DNA of 64,000 nucleotides from Wolfiporia cocos (Eukaryota; Basidiomycota; Agaricomycetes; Polyporales; Phaeolaceae): assembly GCA_029448655.1 (NCBI GenBank), contig JACCLO010000001.1:1054001-1118000 (forward strand). The letters run 5' to 3'. Every line of letters starts with the position of its first letter. Position 1 is the first letter of the stretch. This document shows, in pieces, positions 1 through 12,800 of this stretch. Below the pieces are notes generated by a model. It did not search any database and was not told where the DNA came from. It worked only from the letters and a program-made list of their open reading frames with translations. Made by a program: the position numbers and the translations under genes.

Positions 1-90
1 GGCGTTAGCTTAGCGTGAGCCAAGGGTTACACTTAGCGTTAGCGAGGCGTGAGCCAAGCGTAAGCGTAAGCGTGAGTGGCGTAGACGACT
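1..90. repeat. short degenerate tandem repeat
   Basis: The first 90 bases are built from recurring short words (GCGTTAGC, GCGTGAGCCAAG, AAGCGT) in irregular tandem order. No convincing coding potential is seen. Bases 91-672 hold no recognisable gene. Confidence 0.5.
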
Positions 91-378
91 TGTAGTTAGA
101 CGTATAAATCCCAGGTAAATTGCTATAACTATAGGAAAAATGCTGTAAGCCCCAGATAAATCTGTGACAATTAGCATAGTGTCCACATGTATATAGCCTA
201 CTGCATCTGAGGCGTACACCTCAGACTTGCTAATCTCACTATGGGGTGTGTCCCTAACTCTATATCATTACACTCACTTGTCTGAGGCCAATGTCATACA
301 ACCTCAGGGGTACCTTTTGGACATGGCCCTAGGCCCCCTCTTGCACATGTTATCAGATGAGTAGAAGTTTGTGACAGC

Positions 379-603
379 AGGAGGCACAAGATCAGGGCTA
401 GCACAGGGCCACTTCTTCTACTTCTTGTGCCTTTCTAGACAGTGCAAATTATTATCAAAGTGATCATGTAATTGAGACCATACCAGAGAAATGGACAAGA
501 CTCAATTGCTCAAGCTCAGGGTTAATTTAGTCTAGCTCTGCAGGAAGCACAAGATCAGTGAGAATGCAGGGCCACTTCCTCAACTTCTCACACCTTCTAC
601 AGT
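379..603. repeat. pair of imperfect direct repeats of about 60 bp
   Basis: A segment at 379-445 (AGGCACAAGATCAGGG, then AGGGCCACTTCTTC) recurs with substitutions at 541-603 (AGCACAAGATCAGTGA, then AGGGCCACTTCCTC). Each ends in a sequence partly complementary to its own start, so each could form a hairpin. Nothing else was recognised in this stretch. Confidence 0.45.
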
Positions 604-672
604 TCAGCAGACACCATGTCGTTATTGTGTTTGCAAAGGTAGAGCTTGATCTATGCTGAAGCATGGAGAGAG

Positions 673-1215
673 TGTTACGGTCCGCACAGACACGACTGAA
701 TATTCTCGACCTAGCACCTCACTGAAGAAAGGGACTTAGCGTTCAACCGCTACATCGTGCATTTATTTCTAGGGGTCCCTGCACAACCAGCGAGCTCCAT
801 TTCATGTATAACAACCCTGTACCCTTAGTACCAGGATGTATCAGGTTCTAGTCGATATCTTGTGTCTAACCACAGGACTTTTGTGTTTCAGCCACTGTTG
901 CGTTCAACCACAACACTTCTTATTTGTCATCTCGGCGTACTAGCCTTACGGACTTAGTGGTAGCAGTACCAAGGACACTATGACCCCAATTACCGAATCA
1001 TAGTATAAAACCTGCTGTAAATACTGGTTGGGTTCCTCAGCTCGACCTTGTTGAATTACAAGGATCTTATACTCGTTCTCAAAGGCTTGAGCAATTAAGC
1101 CCGCAGCTAGTATATCGACGCTCGACTCTGCTGAGTCTGACGAGTAGTGCGCTACTCGATACGCTGAGTAACTCGACTTAGTTATTTCGGCTGAACGAAT
1201 ATTCAATCCGTAACA
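673..1215 (+). mobile_element. solo LTR of the element A family
   Basis: It starts TGTTACGGTCCG and ends CAATCCGTAACA, matching the LTRs of element A (16379-16911) along its length with many substitutions. It keeps the TATA-like TATAAAA segment and the internal AGCTCGACCTT primer motif. Flanks are GAGAG on the left and GAGTG on the right, an almost preserved 5-bp target duplication. No internal retroelement sequence follows, so it is a solo LTR left by recombination. It is older than the A LTRs, judging from its divergence. Confidence 0.85.
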
Positions 1216-2040
1216 GAGTGCATGTGAGCGCATCACATGCTTAAAACAGAGCATGTGTCAGTTTCTGCAACTCAATCTCATTCCTTCATCTCTGTAGTCT
1301 TCTTCACTGATAGGCGAGCATCAACTATACCAAATATGCCTTGCACATCTGGATCCTTAGCTTCTCATGCCAAGGGAGCCACTGCTTGTGTGTAACATGC
1401 CCAGTCTACACCAGCTTCCTGTCCAGGCCCACAGCCAGCCTATAAAGGTGCACAAACAATGCTTGAGGAGGATGATCAGCCGGCAGCAAAGCACACTCAT
1501 GTGGACTTGACTGGTGCTTCTCAGCAGCACCACTCCTCTGGTGAGGAAGTCACTGCTGGGGCAGCAGCAGCAGGCAGGGCCTCCAATGTGAGACACACAC
1601 AAGATGAATCTTTGGATGAAGAAGAGGATGAGGCAGGCAATCAAGAAAATGAAAATCAAGGAAATCAAGAAGATCCAGAGGAGAGGGAAGTGTGTGAGGA
1701 CAAAGAAGATGAAGACCCAGTACTCAAATTGCCAGGAACTAGGAAGGGATTCAAAGACCTGATAAACTGCATGCGGCACAAGGATGCAAAGTCTGTCATC
1801 CCTTCAAATAAGTAAGTCACCAGTTTTGCGGAATATATGCACCTTTCTGATACCAGATTTCCAGCTGGCATCTCATAGCATATGCGGAGGCAGGCCGGTG
1901 GATCTTGCGTGCCATTAATACCTTCATGGACATCAAGCTTTCCCTGGAGATTGGGATGACACTCGATGGAGTCCCAGAAGCTGAATGATGCATGTCCGAG
2001 TTCAAGTATCTGTATGTTTTCTTGATTTACACTCCGCACA

Positions 2041-2085
2041 ATACCTGCATATATGCGCACATATAGTGCGCATATATGCAGGTAT
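2041..2085. other. perfect 20-bp inverted repeat with 5-nt loop
   Basis: ATACCTGCATATATGCGCAC at 2041-2060 is followed by the loop ATATA and then by its exact reverse complement at 2066-2085. It lies in the predicted second intron (about 2012-2120) of the DUF6698-like gene. It could be a small hairpin RNA or the footprint of a fold-back insertion. Confidence 0.8.
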
Positions 2086-2429
2086 CACACATATTTGCAC
2101 TGTCTGATACTAGCACACAGCTCTAGTGATGAGATTCAATGCCAACTCGATGACTATAAAAAGCTCATCTGAGCTTGTCCTTGCCTGCATGCACAAATCG
2201 CTCACTTTGAGAGGTACCCTGACACTATCCTGCAGCTGTAAAAATTTGTGCATATATATATTTGAGAATTCATTTTCTGACTATATGTTTTGGTTAGCTC
2301 TCGTTGAAGACAGACAATGCACACAATGACGATGTTGCAAAGCTCAAACAACTAGCTCTCATATCTTTCTGACCTTGATCGCCCTGACATCCCCAAAATT
2401 CACCATAACATTGACAAGAAAAACCGTGG

Positions 2430-3014
2430 TGTCACAGAATATCCCGTAGGGGGTTCTGACTTCCCTCGCTATAGGTTATACAGGCAGCGCTAGGCGTACG
2501 TCGCTTCCCTGGGCCTCAGCCACCTCCTTCGTCGCCTCAGAGTCTGTAGGTCACCTGACTGTTAGGTTAGCGCTGTAGGGTAGCGCGCGCCTCAGGTACG
2601 AACACATGATGGTCACAAGTTGTTACATGGTAGCGTAGCATCACGGTCACCTTAGTTACATGCGCACAGGCCAGTACTTTAGGGTAGCCCGCTCCGTCTC
2701 TCAAACCATGTATATAAGATACGACAAGATGGGGCTTACTCCCCATCTTTAGGATTCTCGACAATGAGCTGACAAGCTCCTCTCTTACAATCAGTTTGTG
2801 TTACTACTGGCCCGGGGCCTCTATCTCGTCCGCTAGTCTGTGAGCCAGCGTCCTCGTCGTCTGGGGACCCTTGGTGGCTGGGCACCTTAGGGATGGACCT
2901 ATGAGTCCACCTTGGGTTGTCCTATGAGTACGCCGGGTGCGTTGACTTGCGTCTATGCAGGCGTGTAGGGATCCTCCTGAGCCCAGGGTTGCACAGACTG
3001 GTAAGTCTGTGTCA
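2430..3014 (+). mobile_element. solo LTR, family E, copy 1
   Basis: Ends are TGTCACAG and CTGTGTCA, flanked by the exact 5-bp duplication CGTGG (2425-2429 and 3015-3019). A TATA-like GTATATAAGAT and a shared ATTCTCGACA motif set the orientation. It sits inside an exon of the DUF6698-like gene; removing it restores the reading frame. It shares its terminal sequence and core promoter region with the solo LTRs at 3671, 55738 and 61563. No internal region of this family is present in the window. Confidence 0.9.
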
Positions 3015-3670
3015 CGTGGATTCCATCACCCTGCCACAGGCCAGCTCCTTATGCCATGCAAGTGGCGAGATGACTTTGACAAAGACCCTGCTGAGTAAGT
3101 CACACTTATTACTTGATTTACGTTCTAATGGTATTGTGCAGATTTTGTCGAGCAATACTCAAAGGTGAGGTCAAAATTACTGCGGACCACTTCCCCTCTC
3201 TCTGCTATCCCAAGAACGAATTTGTAAGGGACCGTCCCAGCATCAATCTACTCCTGTTGCCTATTTTGGCTGTGGTATGTGCGTGAGTTCTCGGAGATAC
3301 TCTGCTAACATTTTCAGTAGAATTACCACTGTTTATTCAGATGACCAAAGGCTGGTTTTGGCAAGTATACACCCAGGGCCAGGCCTGGGTGCCCTTCAAT
3401 ATCCAAGTATTACAAGATGAAGGAGGTGATGAAGGAAACAATCACATATACTGCCTGCCCTGTACATTCCGATCTCAATTCTTATGCAATGCTAATTATG
3501 TTTTTAGGCACACTTTGCATATAGCACACAGGAAACATGGAACAAAGCTGAAGACAACTTTATTGTTCAAGAGTTCTATGAAAACATCATCAAGTTGTTC
3601 ACCAACAAAAAGTGGGGGGAAAAGATGATTGCTTGGTGGAACAAGTAAGTGGGCTGGATCCTTAGGATAC

Positions 3671-4231
3671 TGACACAGTCTTACCTGACTGTGCGACTGG
3701 CCTATAGCCAGGGCTCATAACCCTACTCCAACATGCACCATGAAGATGGAAGGTGCGGCGACAAGCTGTCGTTGACAGCATGTCGTATACCCAGTGGTGC
3801 TGCCCAGGTGCTAAGGTATGTTGACCAGCCTCAGACTAGCGAGTCATGGAGTGAAGAGAGGAGTGGCACTGCACACAGAGAGAACAAGAAAGAAGGGCCT
3901 CACCCTATATTGTCGAGAATCTCAAAGATGAGGATGTAAGTCCTCATTGCCCTACTTATATACATGCAAGAAGTGCCAGTAATGGCTGCCCTAAAGATTA
4001 GGCCTGTATGCCGTATCTAAGAGACCATGTGATACCGTAACTAGCGACGCAGTATGTAACTAAGTGTGAACAGTGACCGTGACGTGAGTAAAGGGAGCAT
4101 GTGCCTACCCAAGGGCACATGTGACCTGGCCAAGGTGCTAGACTAAAGGGATGGAGATGTAGAGGGTGTGGCTATATGTTAGGGACCTAGCAATAAAATA
4201 CCTGGGGTAACGTCACAAACGTTCTGTGACA
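3671..4231 (-). mobile_element. solo LTR, family E, copy 2
   Basis: On the plus strand it runs TGACACAG to TTCTGTGACA with the exact duplication GATAC at 3666-3670 and 4232-4236. The reverse complement shows the family E promoter block (ATGTATATAAGT, then ATTCTCGACA), so the LTR points to the minus strand. It lies close behind the exon of the DUF6698-like gene that ends WWNK. Confidence 0.9.
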
Positions 4232-4965
4232 GATACTTGCCTCACAACAAGCCTAGGGAAATCTGGGGGAGACAAGTCAAGGTTGTTGTGCCCAATGGGA
4301 AGAGAATTTGAAGACTCAAGGGGCTGTCCACATTGGATCTCATCTTCACTGGCTTTGCCACTGATGAAGCAGCAGGCGGAGTCACTGGGAGTGCCAACTT
4401 AGAGCAAGGCACCCTTGCTTCTCACAATACATCATCCTTGCTGGACTCTCCGTCCTCACCAAGCCACTCATCCTTGGTGGAGCCCTCAATTTCAGTGGAG
4501 TCTTCAACTTTGGCAAAGCCCTCGTCCTCAGAGGACCCCCCATCCTCACTTTCCGGAAGCTCTTCTGATGCCTAATCTCTGCTCTGTGATTCTATGCTCT
4601 TGCTCACCTCATTTTATTGCTCTGTGTCTGATGTGCTCCCTTCAATTGTCGCTGTCTTTGCTGCTTTTAATGATTGTTGCTCTCATGTGCTCAAATATTC
4701 CGATCTCCCTCTCTTGTGATGCTGTAATACACTATATTCTGCACCATGGTTTCTACGATTCCTGGCTGCTCAGTAGCTTCACTAGATGTGTGCCATTCGT
4801 AGTATTGACCACTGTGTTGTAACCACATGCCAATTATAATTTGCCCTGGACATACCTCAAGTGCCCCAGATTAATCATCAGTCTGAGCAATTGGCCCCAA
4901 TATAATGTCTGAGTCAATACATTCTGGCCCATGAGGCCTGGAATCTGGTGGTTGATTTGAAACCA

Positions 4966-5102
4966 TTCACCAGATGCCCTTGTAAGTTTGCAACAATTCA
5001 CTGGATGCCTCTGCAACTGTGCAACAACTCACCAGATGCCTCTGAGTTTCCAAGTATTCACCAGATGCCACCCACAACTTTGCAACTATTTAACAGATGC
5101 CC
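4966..5102. repeat. minisatellite of about 33-36 bp, about 4-5 units
   Basis: Units contain the core ATTCACCAGATGCC followed by a variable spacer with TTTGCAAC. Cores fall near 4966, 4997, 5028, 5057 and 5089. Unit length and sequence vary. The surrounding 4576-5640 otherwise shows no recognisable gene; a 160-codon ORF at 5342-5824 is not supported by any known motif. Confidence 0.65.
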
Positions 5103-5769
5103 CAGTATTTTCCCAGATGTCAAAATACAAAACATATTTTATCGGCCTAAACCAGTCTGATAACATTTACCAGTCTGACGTCGCTTATCTATGCTTATCC
5201 ACTATCTCGCCTTTTGCTGATGAATGAGCCCGAATCTGTAGAAATTTGGGTCGCGCCAGACTACGGCCGCGCCTTCCTGCCCGCCAGGGACCCCGCTACG
5301 GTGTGATGGGCTCAGGTTAAAAAGCGCGTAGCGATACGTACATGAACTACTTCGTATTTATACTAACGCGCCGTCGTCCCACCACCGGCACCGCCATACC
5401 CGGATCCGGCCTATCCGCCCCTATTCCACCAGGGGCACTACTGCTCCAACGCCGTGGCGACGAGATCGCACTCGTGTGTCGCACACGACGTACGCGCACT
5501 TCCAGCAGAATCTACACCAATGCCAATAATGTACTCAATCCTAGATCAACACTTTCCTCCGAGGACCAGCAACAAATCTTCGAAATGGCTGTGAGGCATA
5601 CAGGACTTGGTTTCCCATATACCTGCAGATTCAATGTGCTATGCCGGTGCCTGCATTCTCAATGCCTAATCTTGCTTCTTCATCGCGCTGACAATCTTGC
5701 TCATCCTGCATCTATTCCACCATGCGGGAATAGTCACATTATGCATGATATGCGACATGCTATGTACTC

Positions 5770-7330
5770 AACAGCTCCTCATGCAACCAATGTTCTCGTG
5801 AAAATCGTCGCCGTCATCCAGTAGCACACTATCTGGCATGCTATGGTCAAGAGGAGCTTCCATGTTTCCAACCGACCTGCTTGCAAGTTCTATGCTCCCT
5901 CCAGATCTCGAGCTTCTATCCACAAATGATGGGGCATTGGAGCCAGCACTAAGCCCTTCATCAGTGTGCTGTCGTAAGTTGAACATTAACCTCGAGATTA
6001 GAATTGATGAGATTCTGTTGAAATTTCACAATGAGAAAATCGCTCAGCCAGTTAAGATACGCACGCTAATAGGAATGGCTCGATATAGCCCGCCTTGAAC
6101 TGAACAGCCGTCAGCTAAAGTATCACACAATTTAGATGGAAGACAATCACATCCTCATCTCCATAATAAATGCATCCCATCACAGCTTGCGACGCATTCA
6201 ATAGCATGAAGACTCTGGATGTCATAATCAATTCTGGCACTGATTAATGAGCACAGAAGCGTACATAAAATATCCAGTTCCTGTGACAATCATGTAAATA
6301 GAGATGCGATAATATGTGCTCGATCATCTCACCGTCTCTGACAATTACAAGCATCAAGGGTCGCTTGATCGGAGTGTCTGGGATGCGACTTACCCACGGA
6401 AGTGCATGCAACCATGTCGCAGCGATCACGACCAAATCTGAGAAGATAGCGCAAGTAACCGCTGAGATGGTGACTGTGGAAGATGACATGAGGGCCATTA
6501 GTCTATTCTGACTCTTATTTAAAACTCGTACTTCTGAAATCGTGATCAAATCAGCTTTTCTTTCTCAAACTTGCTGTTTACCTGTTGTAGGCATTCACAG
6601 AGAGAAGATTAGGTTGATTGCATATCGGTACACCAGCAACAGATGTCACAAAGGGGTGACCATCAGAGGCTTCCATATACTGATGATCGAAAGGATTAGT
6701 AAAGAGACAGCGGTCGTAAATTAAAGGCACGGACAATGTCAGCTGCAGCGGGAACAAGGCCTGTCAGTGAGACTAACAATGCCCAAAACCATTTTCGTCC
6801 CGTAATTGCATAGACACGGAGTGCCGAGAATCCTGTGAGTATGATATCATGCACGATACCATTTCGATGCGAATAGCAGAGCCTACCTGCTGCAATCGCC
6901 ACTGACAAGATAAACAAAACCTCTTGCAATATAAGCTGTATGGTGCAACTAGTGGACCTGCATGTCAGATCGAAATCTGTTGTCAGTACCAGTAGAGGAA
7001 GAACGCAACCTCTGCAGAGGCCGTTAGTATCCATTGATCGCTACATGACACGGCTCACATAATCAGAAGCCCAATTGAGTGTACCAAGCACGTAGGAGAT
7101 CGCAACACCCAAAAGTACATATCGATTCAATAGAAGGAGGATAGTGGCTCCTGTCATACGATATCTCCAGATAGCGAGAACCTCGCGGTCGAATGTGATG
7201 ATGTACTCGTAGAACACCAGCACTGTTAGGGACCCTATCAAGTAGCGAAACATATTTATGACTGTGAGTTACCAGCAGCAGCAATGCAGCAGTAGTTGAC
7301 GATATAACTGACGTGTGAAATGTCATTCAG
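5770..7330 (-). CDS. DUF6533-type multi-pass membrane protein, copy 1
   Basis: The function is unknown; the family is a basidiomycete group of predicted 7-TM proteins. The N-terminal domain at about 7253-7045 contains FYEYIITFDREVLAIW and GATILLLLNRYVLL, the hallmark of the family. Further exons at about 7034-6890 and 6830-6696 carry hydrophobic helices, including FSALRVYAITGRKWFWALL and LTGLVPAAADIV. The exon at about 6549-6300 has VVIAATWLHA and PLMLVIVRDG. The last exon at about 5986-5780 begins FNLRQ and contains SRSVGNMEAPLDH, a typical tail. Exon limits are approximate because they were read by eye. No stop was noticed inside the conserved exons, so the gene may be intact. It is paralogous to 49048-50640. 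Confidence 0.7.
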
Positions 7331-8999
7331 GATATCAATGATGAGCAGCACCAGACATGGAGAGTATGCTTACCCCTGCGTCAGGATTTCAATTGCCTCT
7401 ATGGCAGGGATACTCGTAGGCGAGGACATCTCGTCAATGCAGAGTGTCTGCCAGAAAATTTGACCAAATATGCGATTCAGGCGGGTGCTCATACATATAT
7501 CCCGTGCGATCCTGTGCCCTGTTGTGACGGCCTTCTCGCATGGACAACCTGTGTTCCGCATCCTCGTGAGACTCACCATTCACGCATCGTACCATTCCTT
7601 CTGCAGCTGTGCTATTCTGGGATGGCAACGAGTAATTGACCAGATGTTTGAGGGAGATAGGGACAGAGCGGCCTTCACTGGAAAGCTACCCTGAGTACCG
7701 AGAACCCGTTGCAAGCATCGATTCGCGGCTGAATCTCCGAACATGCTATTTTCAACAACCGAGACGGCTGTGCTATATTCACTCTCACAATCACAATGAT
7801 GATTTATGAAGCTGTATATCATCTCGTGTAAGGCGGAAAGCTGCGCAAACGGTCCTCGGTTCCAGCGGGCTGCTCATAAATGCAGGCTTGTGGCTACAAA
7901 GAGGCAGTGGAAATGAAGTTGGATAGCAGGAATGACTTCTAATTAGACCGGTACCAAGAGAATCTCGGCCGACGGTCAGTTCTGCACTGTCAATCGCCTT
8001 GTAAGGTTGGATCTCTACCAGACACTTGTGAGCTTTAGGACATCCCGCGTTGTGGAATATATTCGGGTCTTGCTGAAGAGTCGTGAGAAACATAATAGTC
8101 CGCTGATCACACCTGGATATCGCATCGTCAAGCGGTGCGGGATGCACCAGCCTCTGCCTGATTAAATGATGTGATATCAACTATGATCGCAAGCATATGT
8201 GAGCGACCAAGGCCATGGCTCTTTTGACCAAACGTACACGTTGGAGAGAACGATCGTCTGCCGAGCGCGGGAGTCGAGGTATCTATCGTGATCCTAGTAC
8301 GCAACCCGGCTTTCGTTCATCTCCAGAGGTCGTGCTACATTGATGCTGTCCTTCTTGCCACATTGCAACGCATCTGATGTGTGATCGCACGAGGCCTGCC
8401 ATGCCACTGTGCGTGAAAAAGTACGAGTGTAGTAGATCTTATCATTCACGATTCCCTCGAATAGGAATGCAATCTTATCACACTGGAGTGGCCAAGTACC
8501 AGCATACGCTCCTGTCGCTTTTGGCCAGTGTCATGTCTCCCACCTGGGTGGCCGCAGTTACCGACTGGTAGCCAATCACTGCGTTCAGACCCCTAGTAAT
8601 CAAGGGTGGAGCTAGCTACGAACTGTAGGTGTAGAGCTATATGTACCACAACAGAGCTTGCCTTGCTAGCTCAACTGGAGCTAGCCCTACAGAGTCGGAA
8701 AATACCCACCTATGCACATGCTGCTAAGTCACCTAGCTTGTAGTTGAGGTTATATTGGCACTTGAAGGCTATACCCGTATCTCTCTAATTAGTGTAGGTA
8801 TCAAGGGCCAGGTATTGTACAGGTCTGACAAGATCGTCTATGCCTGTTTAAGAGCATCGATGTAGAGGATCTATGTCCAGCTAAATCCGACACGGTAGTT
8901 CCACAATCCTAGCCTCAATAATAAAATATACCACGTTATTCTCATGAGTTTGGGCGAACAAATAATCTTATTATTGACCCGATCAGGCGAAAACGCGAT

Positions 9000-9830
9000 C
9001 ATGTGCTCATTGCGTCGCCTGGTAGCTTTGCTGCATCAATGAGATATCGGGCCTGGACCCCTGCTCGTCCTCCACCTCAGTCTGGCCCTTCTGCCATGTC
9101 TGCTATACCTCCTGGCCCCGGAACTGACTCCTGAGGTCGCCAACCTGCGAAATGAATCGAACGAGTTAAAGGCAGTGTCCACAAGGAGAGAAGATGATGA
9201 GAGAGGGACTGACGGAGAAGATGAAGACGAGCACGTAAGACGGTCCCATAATGTCTCAAGAAGAGCGGAAAGGTGCCAGGGTCTGTTCAGATCCTCAGCA
9301 TTAAGCTAGAAGAGTCGAGTGAGAAGCAGCTTACCACACGTGCAGAGCTCCAGGTCGTGTCTCAAATATTGAGATTAATTCACTGTAAATGGCTGATCCC
9401 ACTTGACAAAGAAGCTGTTGGTGATGGGGTAGTATCGAAGGAGGATAGTCAGTCAGAGAATGATAAAAAAAATGGGGGCACCGACCCCAAGCTCCACTTT
9501 GGTTTCGAGAAAGACGTTGCAGCCGATGCTAATGCGCAAATCATCACGCATATAGCGAGCATCGTCTATAATGAACAAACGGTACACGTCATTAGAATTG
9601 AGTGGGTCCACAACTTACAATATTTGATGCCCAGAACCCCGAGACATGTACGCTCAAGCATGCCAATGTCAAATTCACAATGCATGATATTGAAGAACTC
9701 TTGAAGACCTGTTTCCGCACGTACAAGAAGGCGTATCAGCGACAGCGTGATAGCGTTACGATTATAAGCCCTACAAAAGCACGGCACCTTCTCCTTCTCA
9801 TAGTCATACTATTCATAAGTGAGTAGTTGA
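9000..9830 (+). CDS. hypothetical multi-exon protein
   Basis: Three open stretches look like exons of one gene. A charged, probably coiled-coil segment near 9118-9240 reads LTPEVANLRNESNELKAVST and then becomes acidic. A segment at about 9475-9612 contains PKLHFGFEKDVAADANAQII. A segment near 9625-9760 contains CTLKHANVKFTMHDIEELLK and then a Lys/Arg-rich helix. This arrangement resembles uncharacterised mushroom proteins I recall without a name. No catalytic motif is seen. The joins between exons are inferred, not proven. Bases 8580-9000 and 9830-10650 show nothing recognisable. Confidence 0.35.
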
Positions 9831-12800
9831 GTGCGATTGATTCTCGTTAATAGTTACCTTAGATCTTTGTGGCGGCATGAAGGTGTTGGGTTGCATGTAC
9901 TGCCATCGTCGTTGTGGTCAGAGTGCAAATCAGAAAAATATATCGGCCATGCTTCTAAGTCAAACATGAGTGTCCAAGCAGCGTACAGGTCCTGCTAGAC
10001 TGGGTAGACCATGTGCGCCTATATCAGAACAGGGCGCATGGTCAGGAGGTAAATCAGGATCGGTATATACCATATATTTCTGCTTGAATCTATAAGGCCT
10101 GGACCGAGCTATCTACACATATACTCATATTGACCTGCCATGTATACACTGCATAATTTAACCATGATCATACATGGGCATAGCTGCCATATTCTACATG
10201 AAGTTCAAGGGCGGCATACATATATGATTAGTGCAGACCCTTTGGCTACCCAGATACTACACTGCCTAACTCCATTTATCCCCATCTACACGACCTTAGA
10301 GTAGGCAGCCCTTGAACGCAGTGAATGCTGGAGGGGATAGGCTCGTGCCGTTTGTCAGGCCTTGAGGACGGACGTCTAGACATGTGTTTGTGCGAGGACA
10401 GCGGCAACTCTTGTTAGAAGAACCTCAATAACTGTTTGAACCTACTGTTCAGCCGATGACATGGGCCTCTCCGGGGGCAGTCGCCATATAGCCGGTGATA
10501 CCATGTCTAATACCTGCAGTGCGAGATGCTCTCGACTTAAGCTATCATCCACTCGCACGTAAGCTTACCCGTTGACATCAGGCATATGCAGTACAATATG
10601 GGGATATATATTGCGCGGTGTCATCTACGTGTGCGTGCGTCCTGCAGAGAAACTATAAACGATAATTAAGAACACGAGTTTGGAAAGGCAATGCAGGGCT
10701 GAGTCCGGGCGGCACGACTACGATCACAGATTACCATGTCTGCGTAGCCAGCCAGCCATCTCTTGTGCGGTTGGACGTGACGGAAGCGCAGCATCCATCT
10801 CACCCGGGACCGGACGCACGTGTGGCAGGACGGGAGGGGAACGGCGATGCAGATGCAGCAATGGATGAGGAATAGAGTCAAGGCGGGGATGAACGGAACA
10901 CGAAGGCCCTACACATTAGTACACCGAGCGCACCGGCGCTCCTACGATGAAACAGCGTATTTCACCACCTGCCCATCCACAGCTAATGTTGAGATAGGCG
11001 GTCAGGACGGCGGGCGATCTCTTCGGATGCACCGGGAGCTCGCGTGAGACGAACTACCAGATGCAGTACGCACAGCCCTCGAGCACGCCCGCGCCCGTCA
11101 TAATATGCAGGCAGTCGCTCGCAATGTGCAGTCGTGGATCATATCAGTACAGCCCAGACTACCAAAGTAGACATCATATACCCACCGCATCCGGGTGGAG
11201 GAGCGCAGGGTGGTCGGTCGGGAGGAAGTGGATATCCAGGAACCGCAGCGACGCGAGCACGCTCTGCACGCTCCGTCCTCGTAAGCACACACCGCCCGGG
11301 TAACTCCCTCTAACCAGCGCTCACCTCGAACACCCGGTTCATCTCCCCGATCTTCGCCCAGTTGTACCAGTTCCACCGGTAAGCCGTCCACGCGGCGCCC
11401 ATCCAACAATTTCTGCACCTGCACCGCCCTCATCCCATCATTCCCATCAACGTGCCACAGCCACAGAACACGATCATATTCTCGGCCCCGTTCGCGGGCA
11501 ACGAGGCGTCCGTCAGGCCAGAGAGCAGCGCCGTCGTACAATGCCCACCCGTGCTCGCCACCGGCTTCCCGCAACGCAGCGACGCGGGTACGAGCAGGAG
11601 CTCGCACACATAGAACGATGGTGAGAACGACTGGAGCATCTCCTTGCTGAATAGCGGCCGCAGCTCAGCGGCGCCTGCACTGGAGCCCCGCTTGCGTTCG
11701 ACGTGGCTCCGCTTGTCGTGTACCGCTCCGTATACAGCTCCTCGAGCTCCTCCTTGTCGAGAAACAGGTCCACCCGGCGGAAAGTCGCCAGCGGCGTGTC
11801 TGCGATGCTGAACCACCGCGCACTAGATGCTCAGCGTGGGGAGCAGTGGCGAGGACGGGTCAAGGTACAGCTATTGCAGCCATGCGCAGTCAAAGTATGG
11901 TTTTTTTGCTGTAGTATGGCATCGGACGTACATGCGGGAAGAGCAGGCACGGAAGCGAGAAGTGATATGCTTGATGGAGTCTATAAACTGCAGCATAAGC
12001 AACAGCATACTCGCATTGAAAAGAGTCGAGCATCACGGGAGGGTACATTGCGCGTAAATATGACTATGTGACAAGATGAAAAGACAGATCGCTGAGGCGG
12101 ACATACCTACGCGCCGCACCCAGACCGGAATGCCCGATTAGCGATGCTGATTCGTTTAAATATTGTGCACCCGAGATGATGAAGGATACGACAGCCGATA
12201 TGACCCCGCCGCTTGCAGATCTACATGTTGCTTGATGATGCACACCCAGTGCAACAGCCACAACTACCTCCGAGCACGGTCTATAGAGCGACATCACATT
12301 CCCTCTTGTAATCATTATACATTGAAAGAGATGTCTCAACAAGTTCATTTCAGTATGAGGGTACTCGGCTGCACAAGGCGGATCTTCATTGTATACTCAC
12401 CTGTTATCTCAGTGGCTTACACAGGGTCGCACTACATGTCATCCGCATCTGACGCAGACCTGCGAGCAATCTCCTAGATCAGAACAGGCGTCGTGCGCAT
12501 GTCATCTTGCTCTTAGAACGCTTCTGCAACATGCAAGCTGCAAAGGGTTCTGAAGAGCATGCCAAGCTCGAACAGCGAGGGCGAGTGAATAGTCCAGTCC
12601 GACAGCATCAGCGGATTGTGAAGGGGGCTGCCCCAGAACGCCATCATTACACGACGCTACGACCTTGGCGCGTTCTGTTCGAGCCAACCTGGCAGTGACC
12701 AGCGTGCATTTAGCCACAGACGCGACTTCCGTGTACTGTTGTGTGGAGCGGATAGCACACATCCTGCGTGTGACTAGGAGAATATCTTGATGGGAGCGGT

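Larger units (their letters stand above)
1459..4404 (+). pseudogene. DUF6698-like multi-exon gene broken by two solo LTRs
   Basis: The function is unknown. The family is recalled as a basidiomycete-restricted protein of unknown function. Exon 1 (1459-1811) is acidic and ends at a GTAAGT donor. The intron 1812-1864 ends TTCCAG, and exon 2 (1865-2011) continues in frame with WHLIAYAEAGRW but carries a TGA at 1986-1988. A later exon contains NRGFHHPATGQLL, which is continuous only if the solo LTR at 2430-3014 and one target copy are removed. After the intron starting at about 3092 it continues CRAILKGEVKITADHFPSL from about 3144. A further exon ends near 3646 with GEKMIAWWNK. The LTR at 3671-4231 lies just past that donor. 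The 3' end is unclear; a Ser/Pro-rich tail may lie at 4333-4575. The family call rests on the RGF-H and WWN motifs from memory. Confidence 0.6.

Noticed and set aside
4966..5102. CRISPR array
   Set aside because: The repeats are degenerate and the spacers are short and similar to one another; the setting is fungal, so it is a minisatellite.
5342..5824. 160-codon plus-strand ORF as a gene
   Set aside because: No domain or biased composition is recognised, and its second half overlaps the end of the DUF6533 gene copy on the other strand.
11098..11816. Minus-strand ORFs of 128-169 codons as separate genes
   Set aside because: They overlap in different frames, are GC-driven, and their counterparts at 52381-53212 are not conserved in the same frame.
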